From contig JBDHJR010000002.1 of assembly GCA_039586815.1 (NCBI GenBank), positions 1 through 64,000 of the forward strand: 64,000 nt of DNA. Reading direction: 5' to 3'. The DNA comes from WVYX01 sp039586815. GTDB lineage: Bacteria; Gemmatimonadota; Gemmatimonadetes; Gemmatimonadales; GWC2-71-9. The notes beneath the pieces were generated by a model, which worked only from the letters and a program-made list of their open reading frames with translations, did no database searches and was not told where the DNA came from. The position numbers and the translations under genes are program-made. Numbering within the stretch: position 1 is the stretch's first letter; the number at the start of each line of letters is the position of its first letter. Shown here in pieces: positions 7,801 through 15,713 of this stretch.

Positions 7801-8168
7801 GGGCCCCACGCAAGCCAAAGACGCGGGCGGAACGCCGCCAGCGGCGCCACGTCCGGACCCGCAAGAAGATCTCGGGAACGGCGCAGCGGCCGCGGCTCGT
7901 GGTGTATCGCTCGCTCAAGTATACGTACGCCCAGTTGGTGGACGACGATCGTGGTGCTACGCTGGCTTCGGCCACAGAGCGCTCCGAGGGTTACGAGCGC
8001 GACAAGGCCGGCAAGGTCGGTGCGGCCTTTGGTGTGGGCAAGCTCCTCGCCAAGCGCGCCCGCGAACTGGGCGTAGAGCGCGTCGTGTTCGACCGGGGTG
8101 GCTACCCGTACCACGGACGCGTCAAGGCCGTCGCGGAAGGTGCGCGCGACGGCGGATTGGAGTTCTAG
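7797..8168 (+). CDS. rplR: 50S ribosomal protein L18
   Basis: L18 (123 aa) carries 5S rRNA to the ribosome with L5 and L25. The basic N-terminus (MRAPRKPKTRAERRQRR) is followed by RPRLVVYRSLKYTYAQLVDD and the closing FDRGGYPYHGRVKAVAEGAR block, all family signatures. The ATG at 7797 forms a four-base overlap with rplF. It has the standard position before rpsE. Confidence 0.97.
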   Translation: MRAPRKPKTRAERRQRRHVRTRKKISGTAQRPRLVVYRSLKYTYAQLVDDDRGATLASATERSEGYERDKAGKVGAAFGVGKLLAKRARELGVERVVFDRGGYPYHGRVKAVAEGARDGGLEF

Positions 8169-8172
8169 GACG

Positions 8173-8733
8173 ATGGCGCAAGATCGGCAGCGTGGCGGAC
8201 AGCGCCACGAGCGTGAGTCGGACATGATCGAGAACGTGATCAACATCAACCGCGTCGCGAAGGTGGTGAAGGGCGGGCGGCGGTTCTCGTTCAACGCTCT
8301 CGCGGCGGTGGGTGACGGCAACGGCAACGTGGGTGTCGGCACGGGTAAGGCCAACGAGGTCTCCGAGGCGGTCCGCAAGGCGGTGGAGGTCGCGCGGCGC
8401 ACCATGCAGCCAGTGCCGCGGGAAGGCACGACCATCCCGCACGAGACCGTGGGTGCTCACGGTGCCGGCCGGGTGCTGCTGAAGCCGGCCGCGTCCGGTA
8501 CAGGCATCATCGCGGGCGGTCCGGTGCGCTCGGTGCTCGAGTGCGCCGGGATCACCGACATACTCACCAAGTCGCTGGGGTCGCCGAACCCGCTCAACAT
8601 GGTGTGGGCGACGATGAACGGCCTGACCAACCTGTTGACGCCAGAATCCGTGGCCAGGCAGCGGGGCGCCGATCCGTCGGAGATCGACTATCGTCCGCGC
8701 CAGCAGCCGTCTGAGGAGGCAGCGAATGCCTAG
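8173..8733 (+). CDS. rpsE: 30S ribosomal protein S5
   Basis: S5 (186 aa) affects decoding accuracy and mRNA unwinding. The N-terminal double-stranded RNA-binding fold has INRVAKVVKGGRRFSFNALA; the C-terminal fold has PHETVGAHGAGRVLLKPA and GIIAGGPVRSVLE. The ATG at 8173 follows TAGGACG with a weak binding site right behind the rplR stop. The C-terminal tail (residues about 168-186, Gln/Glu/Ala-rich) is a little longer than usual. Its last 8 bases overlap the rpmD start. Confidence 0.97.
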   Translation: MAQDRQRGGQRHERESDMIENVININRVAKVVKGGRRFSFNALAAVGDGNGNVGVGTGKANEVSEAVRKAVEVARRTMQPVPREGTTIPHETVGAHGAGRVLLKPAASGTGIIAGGPVRSVLECAGITDILTKSLGSPNPLNMVWATMNGLTNLLTPESVARQRGADPSEIDYRPRQQPSEEAANA

Positions 8734-9073
8734 CAAGGCAGCGGGCTCCAAGAAGGCGACCAAGAAGACCGCCAAGAAGACGGCCAAGAAGACCGCCAAG
8801 AAGAAGACGGCGACGAAGGCGAAGGCTGCCAAGCAGCCAGCGGCGAAGAAGGCGACCAAGAAAGCGGCGGCCGACAAGCCGGCCAAGGCGACGCGGTTGC
8901 GGGTGCGTCAGGTGCGCTCGGGGATCGGACATGCCGAGACGTACCGCCGCACGCTACGTGCCCTGGGGATCAAGCACCACCAGGCCGAAGTAGTGATCGC
9001 GGACAGCGCGTCCACGCGCGGGATGCTGAACAAGGTCCACCACTTGGTCAGCGTGACCCCCGAGGAGGGATGA
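8726..9073 (+). CDS. rpmD: 50S ribosomal protein L30 with histone-H1-like leader
   Basis: L30 is normally about 60 aa. Here the family core (TRLRVRQVRSGIGHAETYR to the end, with the RRTLRALGIKHH motif) occupies residues 56-115 and is preceded by 55 residues of Lys, Ala and Thr with repeated TKKTAKK units; 21 of the 55 residues are lysine. The ATG at 8726 lies inside the rpsE end (8-base overlap) after TGAGGAGGC, a strong binding site, so the leader is very probably translated. A later start near the core is not supported by any binding site I can see. Confidence 0.93.
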   Translation: MPSKAAGSKKATKKTAKKTAKKTAKKKTATKAKAAKQPAAKKATKKAAADKPAKATRLRVRQVRSGIGHAETYRRTLRALGIKHHQAEVVIADSASTRGMLNKVHHLVSVTPEEG

Positions 9074-9531
9074 TGGCGAAGGCGAAGAAGGAAGCGCTCG
9101 GGCTGCACAACCTGCCGGCACCGGAGGGCGCGCACAAGGAGCCCAAGCGGAAGGGACGCGGACCTGGCTCGGGGCTCGGCAAGACCGCGGGCCGGGGGCA
9201 CAAGGGGCAGCGCTCACGCGCGTCGGGCAACGTTCGGCCGGGCTTCGAAGGCGGCCAGATGCCGCTCACCCGCCGCGTGCCCAAGCGTGGGTTCATCAAT
9301 CCCTTCCGGGTGCCGTCGCAGGCGGTCAACCTGCGCGACTTCGACAAGGTGAAGGGCGACACCGTATCCCCGGCGGTTCTGGTGGAGCTCGGCCTCGTGG
9401 GCAAGGCGGCCGATCCGATCAAGATCCTGGCCACCGGCGAAGTGACCCGGGCCTTCGTAATTAGCGGATGCGCGGTCTCCAAGGCGGCGCGCCAAAAGAT
9501 CGAACAGGCGGGCGGGAGGATCGAGGACTAG
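9073..9531 (+). CDS. rplO: 50S ribosomal protein L15
   Basis: L15 (152 aa) is a late-assembling 23S rRNA binder. It has the glycine/basic N-terminal half with KRKGRGPGSGLGKTAGRGHK, the GFEGGQMPLTRRVPKRGF block, and the C-terminal fold ending in the GCAVSKAARQKIEQAGG element. The ATG at 9073 (TGATG with rpmD) is preferred to one at 9070 because GGAGG at 9064-9068 is then four bases away instead of one. It is followed by secY after four bases, the canonical order. Confidence 0.97.
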   Translation: MAKAKKEALGLHNLPAPEGAHKEPKRKGRGPGSGLGKTAGRGHKGQRSRASGNVRPGFEGGQMPLTRRVPKRGFINPFRVPSQAVNLRDFDKVKGDTVSPAVLVELGLVGKAADPIKILATGEVTRAFVISGCAVSKAARQKIEQAGGRIED

Positions 9532-9535
9532 GCGG

Positions 9536-10849
9536 ATGGCGGCACCCCGCATTCCCAATCTATTCGCGGTTCCGGAGCTGAAAGAGAAGCTCCTATTCAC
9601 GCTTCTCTGTCTCGCTGTGTATAGGGCCGGTGCGCACATCGCCACACCCGGTGTGAACGTGCAGGTGCTGGCCGATTTCATCCGCAATCAGGGCGCCGGG
9701 ACGTTCTTCGGCATGTACGACATGTTCGTGGGCGGAGGGCTCTCCCGGGCGACGGTACTCGCCCTGGGCATCATGCCCTACATCTCGGCCTCGATCATGT
9801 TCCAGTTGGCCGGCGCGGTCTTCCCCATGGTGGAGAAGCTCCAGAAGGAGGAGGAAGGCCGGAAGAAGATCACCCAGTGGACGCGCTACATGACGGTCGT
9901 GCTGGCGATGTTCCAGGCTTACGGATTCGCCATCTTCGCCGAAGGCCAGAATGCGGTACCCGATCCCGGCCTCGGCTTCCGCGCCACCACGGTGATGACG
10001 CTCACCACGGGTGCTGTGTTCATCATGTGGCTCGGCGAGCGAATCACCGAGCGTGGCATCGGCAACGGCATGAGCCTGATGATCTTCTTCTCGATCATGG
10101 AAGGCTTCCTGCCCGGCACGTTCCGCACCCTCCAGTTCGTGCAAACGCGGGTCATCTCGGTGCAGGCGCTGATCGTACTGCTGTTGGTGATGCTGGGCGT
10201 GATCGCCGGGGTCATCGCGGTGACCGTCGCGGCGCGGCGCATCCCGATCCAGATCCCGCGCAAGGTGATGGGGCGGGGCCGCATTCGAGAAGGGCAGAAG
10301 ACGTTCATCCCGATTCGGATAAACTCGGCCGGCGTGATGCCGATCATCTTTGCGCAGGCGATCATCATCGTGCCCGGCACGGTCGCCACGTTCAGCAACC
10401 TGCCGGCCCTGCGGGGCATGGCGGAGATGTTCCGACCGGGCTCGGGAGTGTACTACGCGAGCTACGCGTTGCTCATCATCTTCTTCACGTACTTCTATAC
10501 GTCGATCATCTTCAACCCGCTCGACATCGCCGAGAACCTGAAGAAGCAGGGCGGATTCATCCCCGGGGTGAAGCCAGGCGGCGCTACTGCGGATTACATC
10601 GATGAGGTGCTCACGCGGGTCACCCTGCCCGGGTCGATGTTCCTCACGATCATAGCGCTGCTGCCGTTCTTCATCTTCGACACTTTCGGTGTGCCGTTCA
10701 CGTTCGGTGGGACGGCGCTGCTGATCGTCGTGGGTGTTGCGCTCGATACCTGGATCCAGGTGCAACAGCACCTGCACCTGCGGCACTACGACGACTTCAT
10801 GAAGCAGGGGCGGGTGAAGTTCCGCGGCCGGCGGGGCCGCTTTATGTAG
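9536..10849 (+). CDS. secY: Preprotein translocase subunit SecY
   Basis: SecY (437 aa, normal length) is the pore subunit of the Sec translocon in the inner membrane. About ten hydrophobic segments are visible; signatures include the first-segment ARAG-like YRAGAHIATPGV, the periplasmic plug region around FFGMYDMFVGGGLSRATVLALG split across the loop, GERITERGIGNGMSLMIF, RINSAGVMPIIFAQ and NPLDIAENLKKQGGFIPG. It ends in a basic tail (FRGRRGRFM). It lies between rplO and adk as in many bacteria. Confidence 0.98.
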   Translation: MAAPRIPNLFAVPELKEKLLFTLLCLAVYRAGAHIATPGVNVQVLADFIRNQGAGTFFGMYDMFVGGGLSRATVLALGIMPYISASIMFQLAGAVFPMVEKLQKEEEGRKKITQWTRYMTVVLAMFQAYGFAIFAEGQNAVPDPGLGFRATTVMTLTTGAVFIMWLGERITERGIGNGMSLMIFFSIMEGFLPGTFRTLQFVQTRVISVQALIVLLLVMLGVIAGVIAVTVAARRIPIQIPRKVMGRGRIREGQKTFIPIRINSAGVMPIIFAQAIIIVPGTVATFSNLPALRGMAEMFRPGSGVYYASYALLIIFFTYFYTSIIFNPLDIAENLKKQGGFIPGVKPGGATADYIDEVLTRVTLPGSMFLTIIALLPFFIFDTFGVPFTFGGTALLIVVGVALDTWIQVQQHLHLRHYDDFMKQGRVKFRGRRGRFM

Positions 10850-10861
10850 GGCCAAGACCGC

Positions 10862-11425
10862 ATGAACATCATTCTCTTGGGCCCCCCGGGTTCCGGCAAA
10901 GGTACCCAGGGGGCCTTGTTGTCCGAGCGCACCGGCCTGCTCCGCATCTCGACGGGTGATCTGTTGCGCAGCGCAGTGCAGCGTGACACGCCTCTGGGGC
11001 GGGAGGCCAAGCAGTACATGGACCAGGGGCTGCTGGTACCCGACGAGGTGATCCTGGGGTTGATCGAGGAAGTACTGGCGCTGCCCGAAGCGGCCGACGG
11101 CATCATCATGGATGGCTTTCCCCGCACGGTGGCTCAGGCGGAGGCCGTCGAGCGCTTGTTGGCCGAGCGCCGCACCACCGTCGATTGCGTGCTCAGCATA
11201 GACGTGCCAGAGGAGGAGTTGGTGCGTCGCATGACGGGGCGGGCCAAGCGGGAGGGTCGCGACGACGACGCCCCCGAGGCCATGCGGCAGCGCTTCGTCG
11301 TGTACCAGGAACTAACCGCTCCGCTGATCGCCTACTACAAGGAGCGCGGGTTGCTGACCAGTCTGTCGGGGATGGGTGGCATCGAGGAGATTGCCGAACG
11401 AGTCCAGGAGGCCGTGGGGCGATGA
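10862..11425 (+). CDS. adk: Adenylate kinase
   Basis: Adenylate kinase converts ATP plus AMP to two ADP. The P-loop GPPGSGKGTQ is at residues 7-16, the AMP-binding DGFPRTVAQA near residue 82, and RMTGRAKREGRDDDAPEAM in the lid region. The protein is 187 aa and has the short lid (no zinc-finger insertion), unlike the roughly 215-residue long form. The start at 10862 follows secY by 12 bases. Its end overlaps the map start by four bases (ATGA), so the two are coupled. Confidence 0.97.
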   Translation: MNIILLGPPGSGKGTQGALLSERTGLLRISTGDLLRSAVQRDTPLGREAKQYMDQGLLVPDEVILGLIEEVLALPEAADGIIMDGFPRTVAQAEAVERLLAERRTTVDCVLSIDVPEEELVRRMTGRAKREGRDDDAPEAMRQRFVVYQELTAPLIAYYKERGLLTSLSGMGGIEEIAERVQEAVGR

Positions 11426-12192
11426 TCACGATCAAGTCCGCCCGCGAGATCGAGACGATGGCGGTGGCCGGCAAGATCCTCGCCGATACGCTGGCTCTGG
11501 TCGTGAGCCACGTGGCGCCAGGCGTGTCGACGGCGCAGCTGGACGAGATTGCCGAGGAGTTCATCCGGAGCCATCCCGGCGCGCGTCCGTCGTTCAAGGG
11601 CTTATACGACTTCCCGGCGTCGCTCTGTACCTCGATCAATCACGAGATCGTGCACGGCATCCCGTCCGGTGAGCGCGTGCTCGAGGACGGCGACATCGTG
11701 AGCATAGACTGCGGTGTCTGCCTCGAGGGACTGCACGCAGATTCCGCGACGACCGCGGCGGTGGGTGCGGTCGGGGAGGACGTGCAGCGGCTGCTGCGCG
11801 TCACTCGGGAGGCGCTCGGTGTGGGGATCAAGCAGGCGGTTGCCGGTAATCATGTGGGAGACATCGGCCACGCCGTTCAGACGGTTGCCGAGGGTGCCGG
11901 ATACAGCGTGGTGCGCGAGCTGGTGGGTCACGGTATCGGGACCAGCTTCCACGAGGAGCCGCAGATCCCGAATTACGGCCGCCCCAAGCGGGGACCGCGT
12001 CTCCAGGTGGGCATGACGCTGGCCATCGAGCCCATGGTGAACATGGGACGGCCGGAAATCCGTACCCTGGACGACAAGTGGACCGTGGTAACGCTGGACG
12101 GATCGCTCTCGGCGCACTTCGAGCACACGGTGGTCATCGAGCCCGACGGGCCCCGGGCGATCACCACGGTGCCGGCCACCACCCCGGTCTAG
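11422..12192 (+). CDS. map: Methionine aminopeptidase, type I
   Basis: This enzyme removes the initiator methionine from nascent proteins. The 256-residue product has the five metal ligands of the pita-bread fold: D96 and D107 (SIDCGVCLEGLHAD), H170 (VGHGIG), E203 (IEPMV) and E234 (FEHTVV), plus the conserved H78. It lacks an N-terminal zinc-finger extension (type Ia). The ATG at 11422 overlaps adk by four bases. This is the last gene of the ribosomal superoperon here; infA, rpmJ and the alpha operon do not follow. Confidence 0.97.
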   Translation: MITIKSAREIETMAVAGKILADTLALVVSHVAPGVSTAQLDEIAEEFIRSHPGARPSFKGLYDFPASLCTSINHEIVHGIPSGERVLEDGDIVSIDCGVCLEGLHADSATTAAVGAVGEDVQRLLRVTREALGVGIKQAVAGNHVGDIGHAVQTVAEGAGYSVVRELVGHGIGTSFHEEPQIPNYGRPKRGPRLQVGMTLAIEPMVNMGRPEIRTLDDKWTVVTLDGSLSAHFEHTVVIEPDGPRAITTVPATTPV

Positions 12193-12205
12193 CGGCCAAC
12201 TCCCG

Positions 12206-12991
12206 CTACCCTTCCAGGATCGAGAGGAGCCAGGCGTGGATTGCCGGGTTGCCGGCGACGAATGCTCCGTGCCGCACCGCTTGCTCGTTCCCCTCATAGT
12301 CGGTCACCACCCCCCCTGCTTCCCTGATGATCAGCGCCCCGGCGGCCACGTCCCACGGAGCGAGATACGGTTCCCAGAACCCCTCGAACCTGCCCAGGGC
12401 AACATCGACGAAGTCGAGCGATGCAGCGCCGGCTCGGCGTATGCCGCTCGTGTTGCGCAGGATGGTGGCGAACTGCTCGAGGTACTGTGGCAGCGCGTCG
12501 AGCGCCTTGAACGGGAAGCCGGTGCCGATGAGTGCGTGGGCGGGATCGGTCACAGGAGAGACCTGCAGCGGTCGCTCACCGCACCAGGCGCCGCCCCCGG
12601 CCGAAGCGTGGTACAGCACGTCACGGGTCACGTCGAGCACCACCCCGGCCGCGAGCGCGCCGTCCACGATGGCCGCGATGCTCACGGCATACGCAGGGTA
12701 CTCGTGCAGGTAGTTGGTTGTGCCGTCGAGCGGGTCCACCACCCATACGAGTCCGGAGCCGCTCGCGTCGGGGCTGAGCTCCTCGCCCAGGACCACGGCG
12801 TCGGGTGCCCCGGCCAGCAGCATCTCACCGATGAGCGCTTCGCTGTCGCGATCCACCCGGGTAACGAAATTGCTCGCTCCCTTGAGGCCCCAGTCGGCCG
12901 GGTCGGTGGGGCGCTCGATAGTGCGGATGAACTCCGCAGCGCGCCGCGCCGCGGCGGTGGCGAGGTGCAGTAAGTCGTGATGCTGATTCAC
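12206..12991 (-). CDS. Inositol-monophosphatase family phosphatase
   Basis: This is a Li-sensitive, Mg-dependent phosphatase of the IMPase/SuhB family (261 aa). The three-metal site is visible: GEEL at about 69-72, DPLDGTTN at 86-93 and PWDVAAG near 218. The substrate may be myo-inositol-1-phosphate, but members also act on histidinol phosphate, NADP or PAP, and sequence alone does not decide. It starts with GTG and has a poor binding site. It is convergent with map (13 bases apart) and divergent from trpS (37 bases between start codons). Confidence 0.88.
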   Translation of the reverse strand: MNQHHDLLHLATAAARRAAEFIRTIERPTDPADWGLKGASNFVTRVDRDSEALIGEMLLAGAPDAVVLGEELSPDASGSGLVWVVDPLDGTTNYLHEYPAYAVSIAAIVDGALAAGVVLDVTRDVLYHASAGGGAWCGERPLQVSPVTDPAHALIGTGFPFKALDALPQYLEQFATILRNTSGIRRAGAASLDFVDVALGRFEGFWEPYLAPWDVAAGALIIREAGGVVTDYEGNEQAVRHGAFVAGNPAIHAWLLSILEG

Positions 12992-13019
12992 CTTGCGGTC
13001 CCTTCACTCCAACCCTAGG
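12991..13019 (+). promoter_or_regulatory. Promoter of trpS (putative)
   Basis: TTGCGG at 12991-12996, a 17-base spacer and TAGGTT at 13014-13019. Transcription would start near 13026, only about three bases before the trpS ATG, so the mRNA would be almost leaderless, which fits the lack of a ribosome-binding site there. Confidence 0.5.
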
Positions 13020-13028
13020 TTGTGCGCG

Positions 13029-14018
13029 ATGGCACGCGTCTTTTCGGGTATTCAGCCCTCCGGCGAACTCCACATAGGCAACTACCTCGGGGCGGTCAAG
13101 AACTGGGTGGCGCTGCAGCATGAGCACGAGTGTTTCATCTGCATCGTGGACTACCACGCCATCACCCAGGACTACGAGCCGGAGGAGCTCGAGGCACGCA
13201 CGTTCGACATGGCGGTGGGCCTGCTCGCCGCCGGCATCGATCCCGAGAAGTGCGTGTTGTTCGTGCAATCGCACGTGCTGGAGCACACGGAGCTGGCGTG
13301 GGTCTTCATGACCGTGACGCCGCTCGGTGAGCTCGAGCGGATGACCCAATTTAAGGACAAGTCGCAACGCCAAGAAAGCGTGCTCGCAGGCCTGCTCAGC
13401 TACCCGGTGTTGCAGGCCGCCGACGTGCTGCTCTACAAGGCCGACACCGTCCCGGTGGGCGAAGATCAGGTGCAGCACATCGAGCTCATGCGGGAGATCG
13501 CCCGCAAGTGGAACGCGCGCTACGGTCGGGGTTTCTTCCCGGAGCCCGAGTCGGCACTGGTCGGCAAGGCTCGCCGCATAGTCGGACTCGACGGGGACGC
13601 CAAGATGTCGAAGAGCCTGGGGAACACGATCGGCATCCTGGAGGAGCCCGACGCCATCTGGCAACTGCTGCGGCCGGCGGTGACCGATCCGGCGCGCGTG
13701 GCCAAGAAGGACCCCGGCAACCCGGAGGTCTGTAACCTGTACGCACTGCACCAGCTGTTCTCCCCACCGGATACGGTAGAGGAGGTTGCGGCGAAGTGCC
13801 GCTCCGCCGGCTGGGGCTGTCTCGACTGCAAGCGGGTCCTGGCCGATAACGTCGCCGCCGAGTTCGCGCCGATCCGAGAGCGCGCCGCTGCCTTGCGCGC
13901 CGATCCGGATCGCGTGCGGCAGCTGCTCGCCGACGGCGCCGACCGTGCCCGGGCGGTGGCGCAGGAGACGATGCGGGAGGTGCGGGAGCGCATGGGCCTG
14001 CTCCCCGGGCGGTCATGA
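13029..14018 (+). CDS. trpS: Tryptophanyl-tRNA synthetase
   Basis: This class I synthetase charges tRNA-Trp. The product (329 aa) starts MARVFSGIQPSGELHIGNYLG, with the HIGH-type motif at residues 15-18 (HIGN), and has KMSKS at 192-196 and a C-terminal WGCLDCKRVLADN segment typical of one bacterial branch. The ATG at 13029 is chosen because the family always begins at this point; an upstream in-frame extension of 12 codons has no similarity. It starts a chain of coupled genes running to purA, overlapping the next gene by four bases. Confidence 0.96.
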   Translation: MARVFSGIQPSGELHIGNYLGAVKNWVALQHEHECFICIVDYHAITQDYEPEELEARTFDMAVGLLAAGIDPEKCVLFVQSHVLEHTELAWVFMTVTPLGELERMTQFKDKSQRQESVLAGLLSYPVLQAADVLLYKADTVPVGEDQVQHIELMREIARKWNARYGRGFFPEPESALVGKARRIVGLDGDAKMSKSLGNTIGILEEPDAIWQLLRPAVTDPARVAKKDPGNPEVCNLYALHQLFSPPDTVEEVAAKCRSAGWGCLDCKRVLADNVAAEFAPIRERAAALRADPDRVRQLLADGADRARAVAQETMREVRERMGLLPGRS

Positions 14019-14686
14019 GCGATACCTGGCTCGACCTGGTCAGCAGTCTGCGGCTCGACCTGCTGGGCATCCTCGCAATGTCGATCGTGCTCGGAGGGGC
14101 CGTGGGCCTGGAGCGGGAGCTGCGCGGCAAGGCGGCGGGCCTGCGCACCAACGTCTTGATCTGTGTCGGCTCGGCCCTGTTCACCTGGCTCTCCGTGGAG
14201 ATCGCGGGCCCCTACGGTGACCCCGGCCGCATCGCAGCGCAGATCGTGACCGGTGTCGGCTTCATCGGCGCGGGCACCATCCTGCACAGCCGGGGCCATA
14301 TCAGCGGCCTCACCAGCGCAGCCACCATCTGGCTCGTCGCTGCCATCGGCGTCGCCGTGGGGGCGGGAGCGGTGCTCGAAGCCACCGGCGCCACATTCTT
14401 CGTGCTGCTCGTGCTCGGTCTGCTGCGGCCGCTCGAGAGGTTCCTCACGAGCTACGGCGGGATCTTGCGGGTCACCGTAGAGGTGGAGCCGCGTGCCGAA
14501 GCGGTGAGCGACATCGAGCGCATCGTGCGGGAGACGGGGCTCGAAGTAGCGGAGCTCCGTTCCGAGCAGCGCGGCGAGCGGCTGGTGGTGCACGTGGCGA
14601 TGAGCGGCCCTGCTCGGCTGCACGATCGAGCTAAGCTCAAGCTGCTGCGTGCGGCGGGCGCGTTGACGGTCTCGGTCGAGGAGTGA
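14015..14686 (+). CDS. MgtC/SapB-family membrane protein
   Basis: A 223-residue inner-membrane protein. The first 150 residues hold about five hydrophobic segments with the family signatures GGAVGLERELRGKAAGLRTN and VTGVGFIGAGTILHSRGHISGLTSAA, the latter in two adjoining pieces. The remaining 75 residues form a soluble ACT-like regulatory domain. Relatives are linked to magnesium starvation and membrane-potential control; the exact role is unknown. It overlaps trpS by four bases (ATGA), and its stop overlaps the next gene (GTGA). Confidence 0.88.
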   Translation: MSDTWLDLVSSLRLDLLGILAMSIVLGGAVGLERELRGKAAGLRTNVLICVGSALFTWLSVEIAGPYGDPGRIAAQIVTGVGFIGAGTILHSRGHISGLTSAATIWLVAAIGVAVGAGAVLEATGATFFVLLVLGLLRPLERFLTSYGGILRVTVEVEPRAEAVSDIERIVRETGLEVAELRSEQRGERLVVHVAMSGPARLHDRAKLKLLRAAGALTVSVEE

Positions 14687-15711
14687 AGCGGGCGGTCGTC
14701 GACCTTGCCTCTACCCGCCCGGTGTGGCGGGCCCCGGAGGAGTCGGTCGACGCGATCCGCAGGGCACTGGGTCGCGGCTGGGAGGTGGTGAGCGTAGGGG
14801 CGCTCGCCGTGAGCGACGGCGACGGAGCTGCCCCCTCCGACGAGGCCGTGGAGGCCGCGCGGGGGTCGGAGATCTACTTCGGCTGGGGTGTCCCGGCCGG
14901 GGTGGCGAGCGCTGCGGCCGACACGCTGCGGTGGGCGCACACCGCGGCCGCCGGGGTGCGCGCATCGATCTCGCCCGAGCTGCTGGCCAGCGGTGCCGTG
15001 CTCACCAACTCCCGGGGCATTCACGCGGAACCGCTGGCAGACTGGGCGCTCACGGCGATTGCCTATTGTGTGCGGGGCTTTCACTGGGCCGTGGCGGCGC
15101 AGCGGGAGCAGCACTGGGCAAAGGACGAGTTCACCGACGGCACCGTAGCCGTAAAGGACTTCTCGGAGACCCGGGTGGGAATCGTGGGGCTCGGGGGCAT
15201 CGGGCAGGCCGTTGCCCGGCGATGCCGTGCGGTGGGGATGGAGGTGCGGGGAATCAGGCGACGCCCGTCCCGCCGCCGTCCGGCCGGCGTGGCCTGGGTG
15301 GGCGGCCCCGCCGATCTGACCGAGCTGGCGCGGCACAGTGACGTTCTGGTACTGGCCGCACCCCAGACCCGTGAGTCCGATCGCGCGGTGACCGGCGCCG
15401 TGCTCGAGGCGCTCCCGCGCGGGGCCTTCGTGGTCAACCTCTCGCGAGGTGGCCTCCTAGACGAGGCGGCGCTGCTTGAGCAGCTTGATCGGGGGCAGCT
15501 TGCGGGGTGTGTGCTGGATGTGTTCGGCAAGGAACCGCTGCCGGCGGGGCACCCCTTGTGGGACCATCCGAGGGTGCTGGTGTTCCCGCATGCCGCGGCC
15601 GTGTCAAACGGGTTTTGGAAGCGCGAGACCGATCTGATCGTGGAGAACGTGCGGCGCTACCTCGCGGGGCGGCGCCTCAAGAACGTGGTGGACCCTAAAG
15701 CGGGTTACTGA
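14683..15711 (+). CDS. D-2-hydroxyacid dehydrogenase family oxidoreductase
   Basis: An NAD(P)-dependent dehydrogenase of the D-isomer 2-hydroxyacid family (342 aa). The Rossmann motif GLGGIGQ is at about 169-175; LSRGGLLDEAAL supplies the catalytic Arg, FGKEPLPAGHPLW the Glu, and the H-containing PHAAAVSNGFW the acid/base His. The basic ribose-loop residues after the Rossmann strand (IRRRPSRRRP) favour NADPH. The substrate (glyoxylate, hydroxypyruvate or other) is not determined. The GTG start is coupled to the mgtC-like gene. Confidence 0.85.
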   Translation: MKRAVVDLASTRPVWRAPEESVDAIRRALGRGWEVVSVGALAVSDGDGAAPSDEAVEAARGSEIYFGWGVPAGVASAAADTLRWAHTAAAGVRASISPELLASGAVLTNSRGIHAEPLADWALTAIAYCVRGFHWAVAAQREQHWAKDEFTDGTVAVKDFSETRVGIVGLGGIGQAVARRCRAVGMEVRGIRRRPSRRRPAGVAWVGGPADLTELARHSDVLVLAAPQTRESDRAVTGAVLEALPRGAFVVNLSRGGLLDEAALLEQLDRGQLAGCVLDVFGKEPLPAGHPLWDHPRVLVFPHAAAVSNGFWKRETDLIVENVRRYLAGRRLKNVVDPKAGY

Positions 15712-15713
15712 GC

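Noticed and set aside
8726..8890. L30 leader as a frameshifted or fused separate gene
   Set aside because: The frame is continuous, the repeat is simple, and a good binding site precedes the upstream ATG.
10862..11425. Adenylate kinase with a deleted lid
   Set aside because: The short-lid form is a normal natural class, so this is not a defect.
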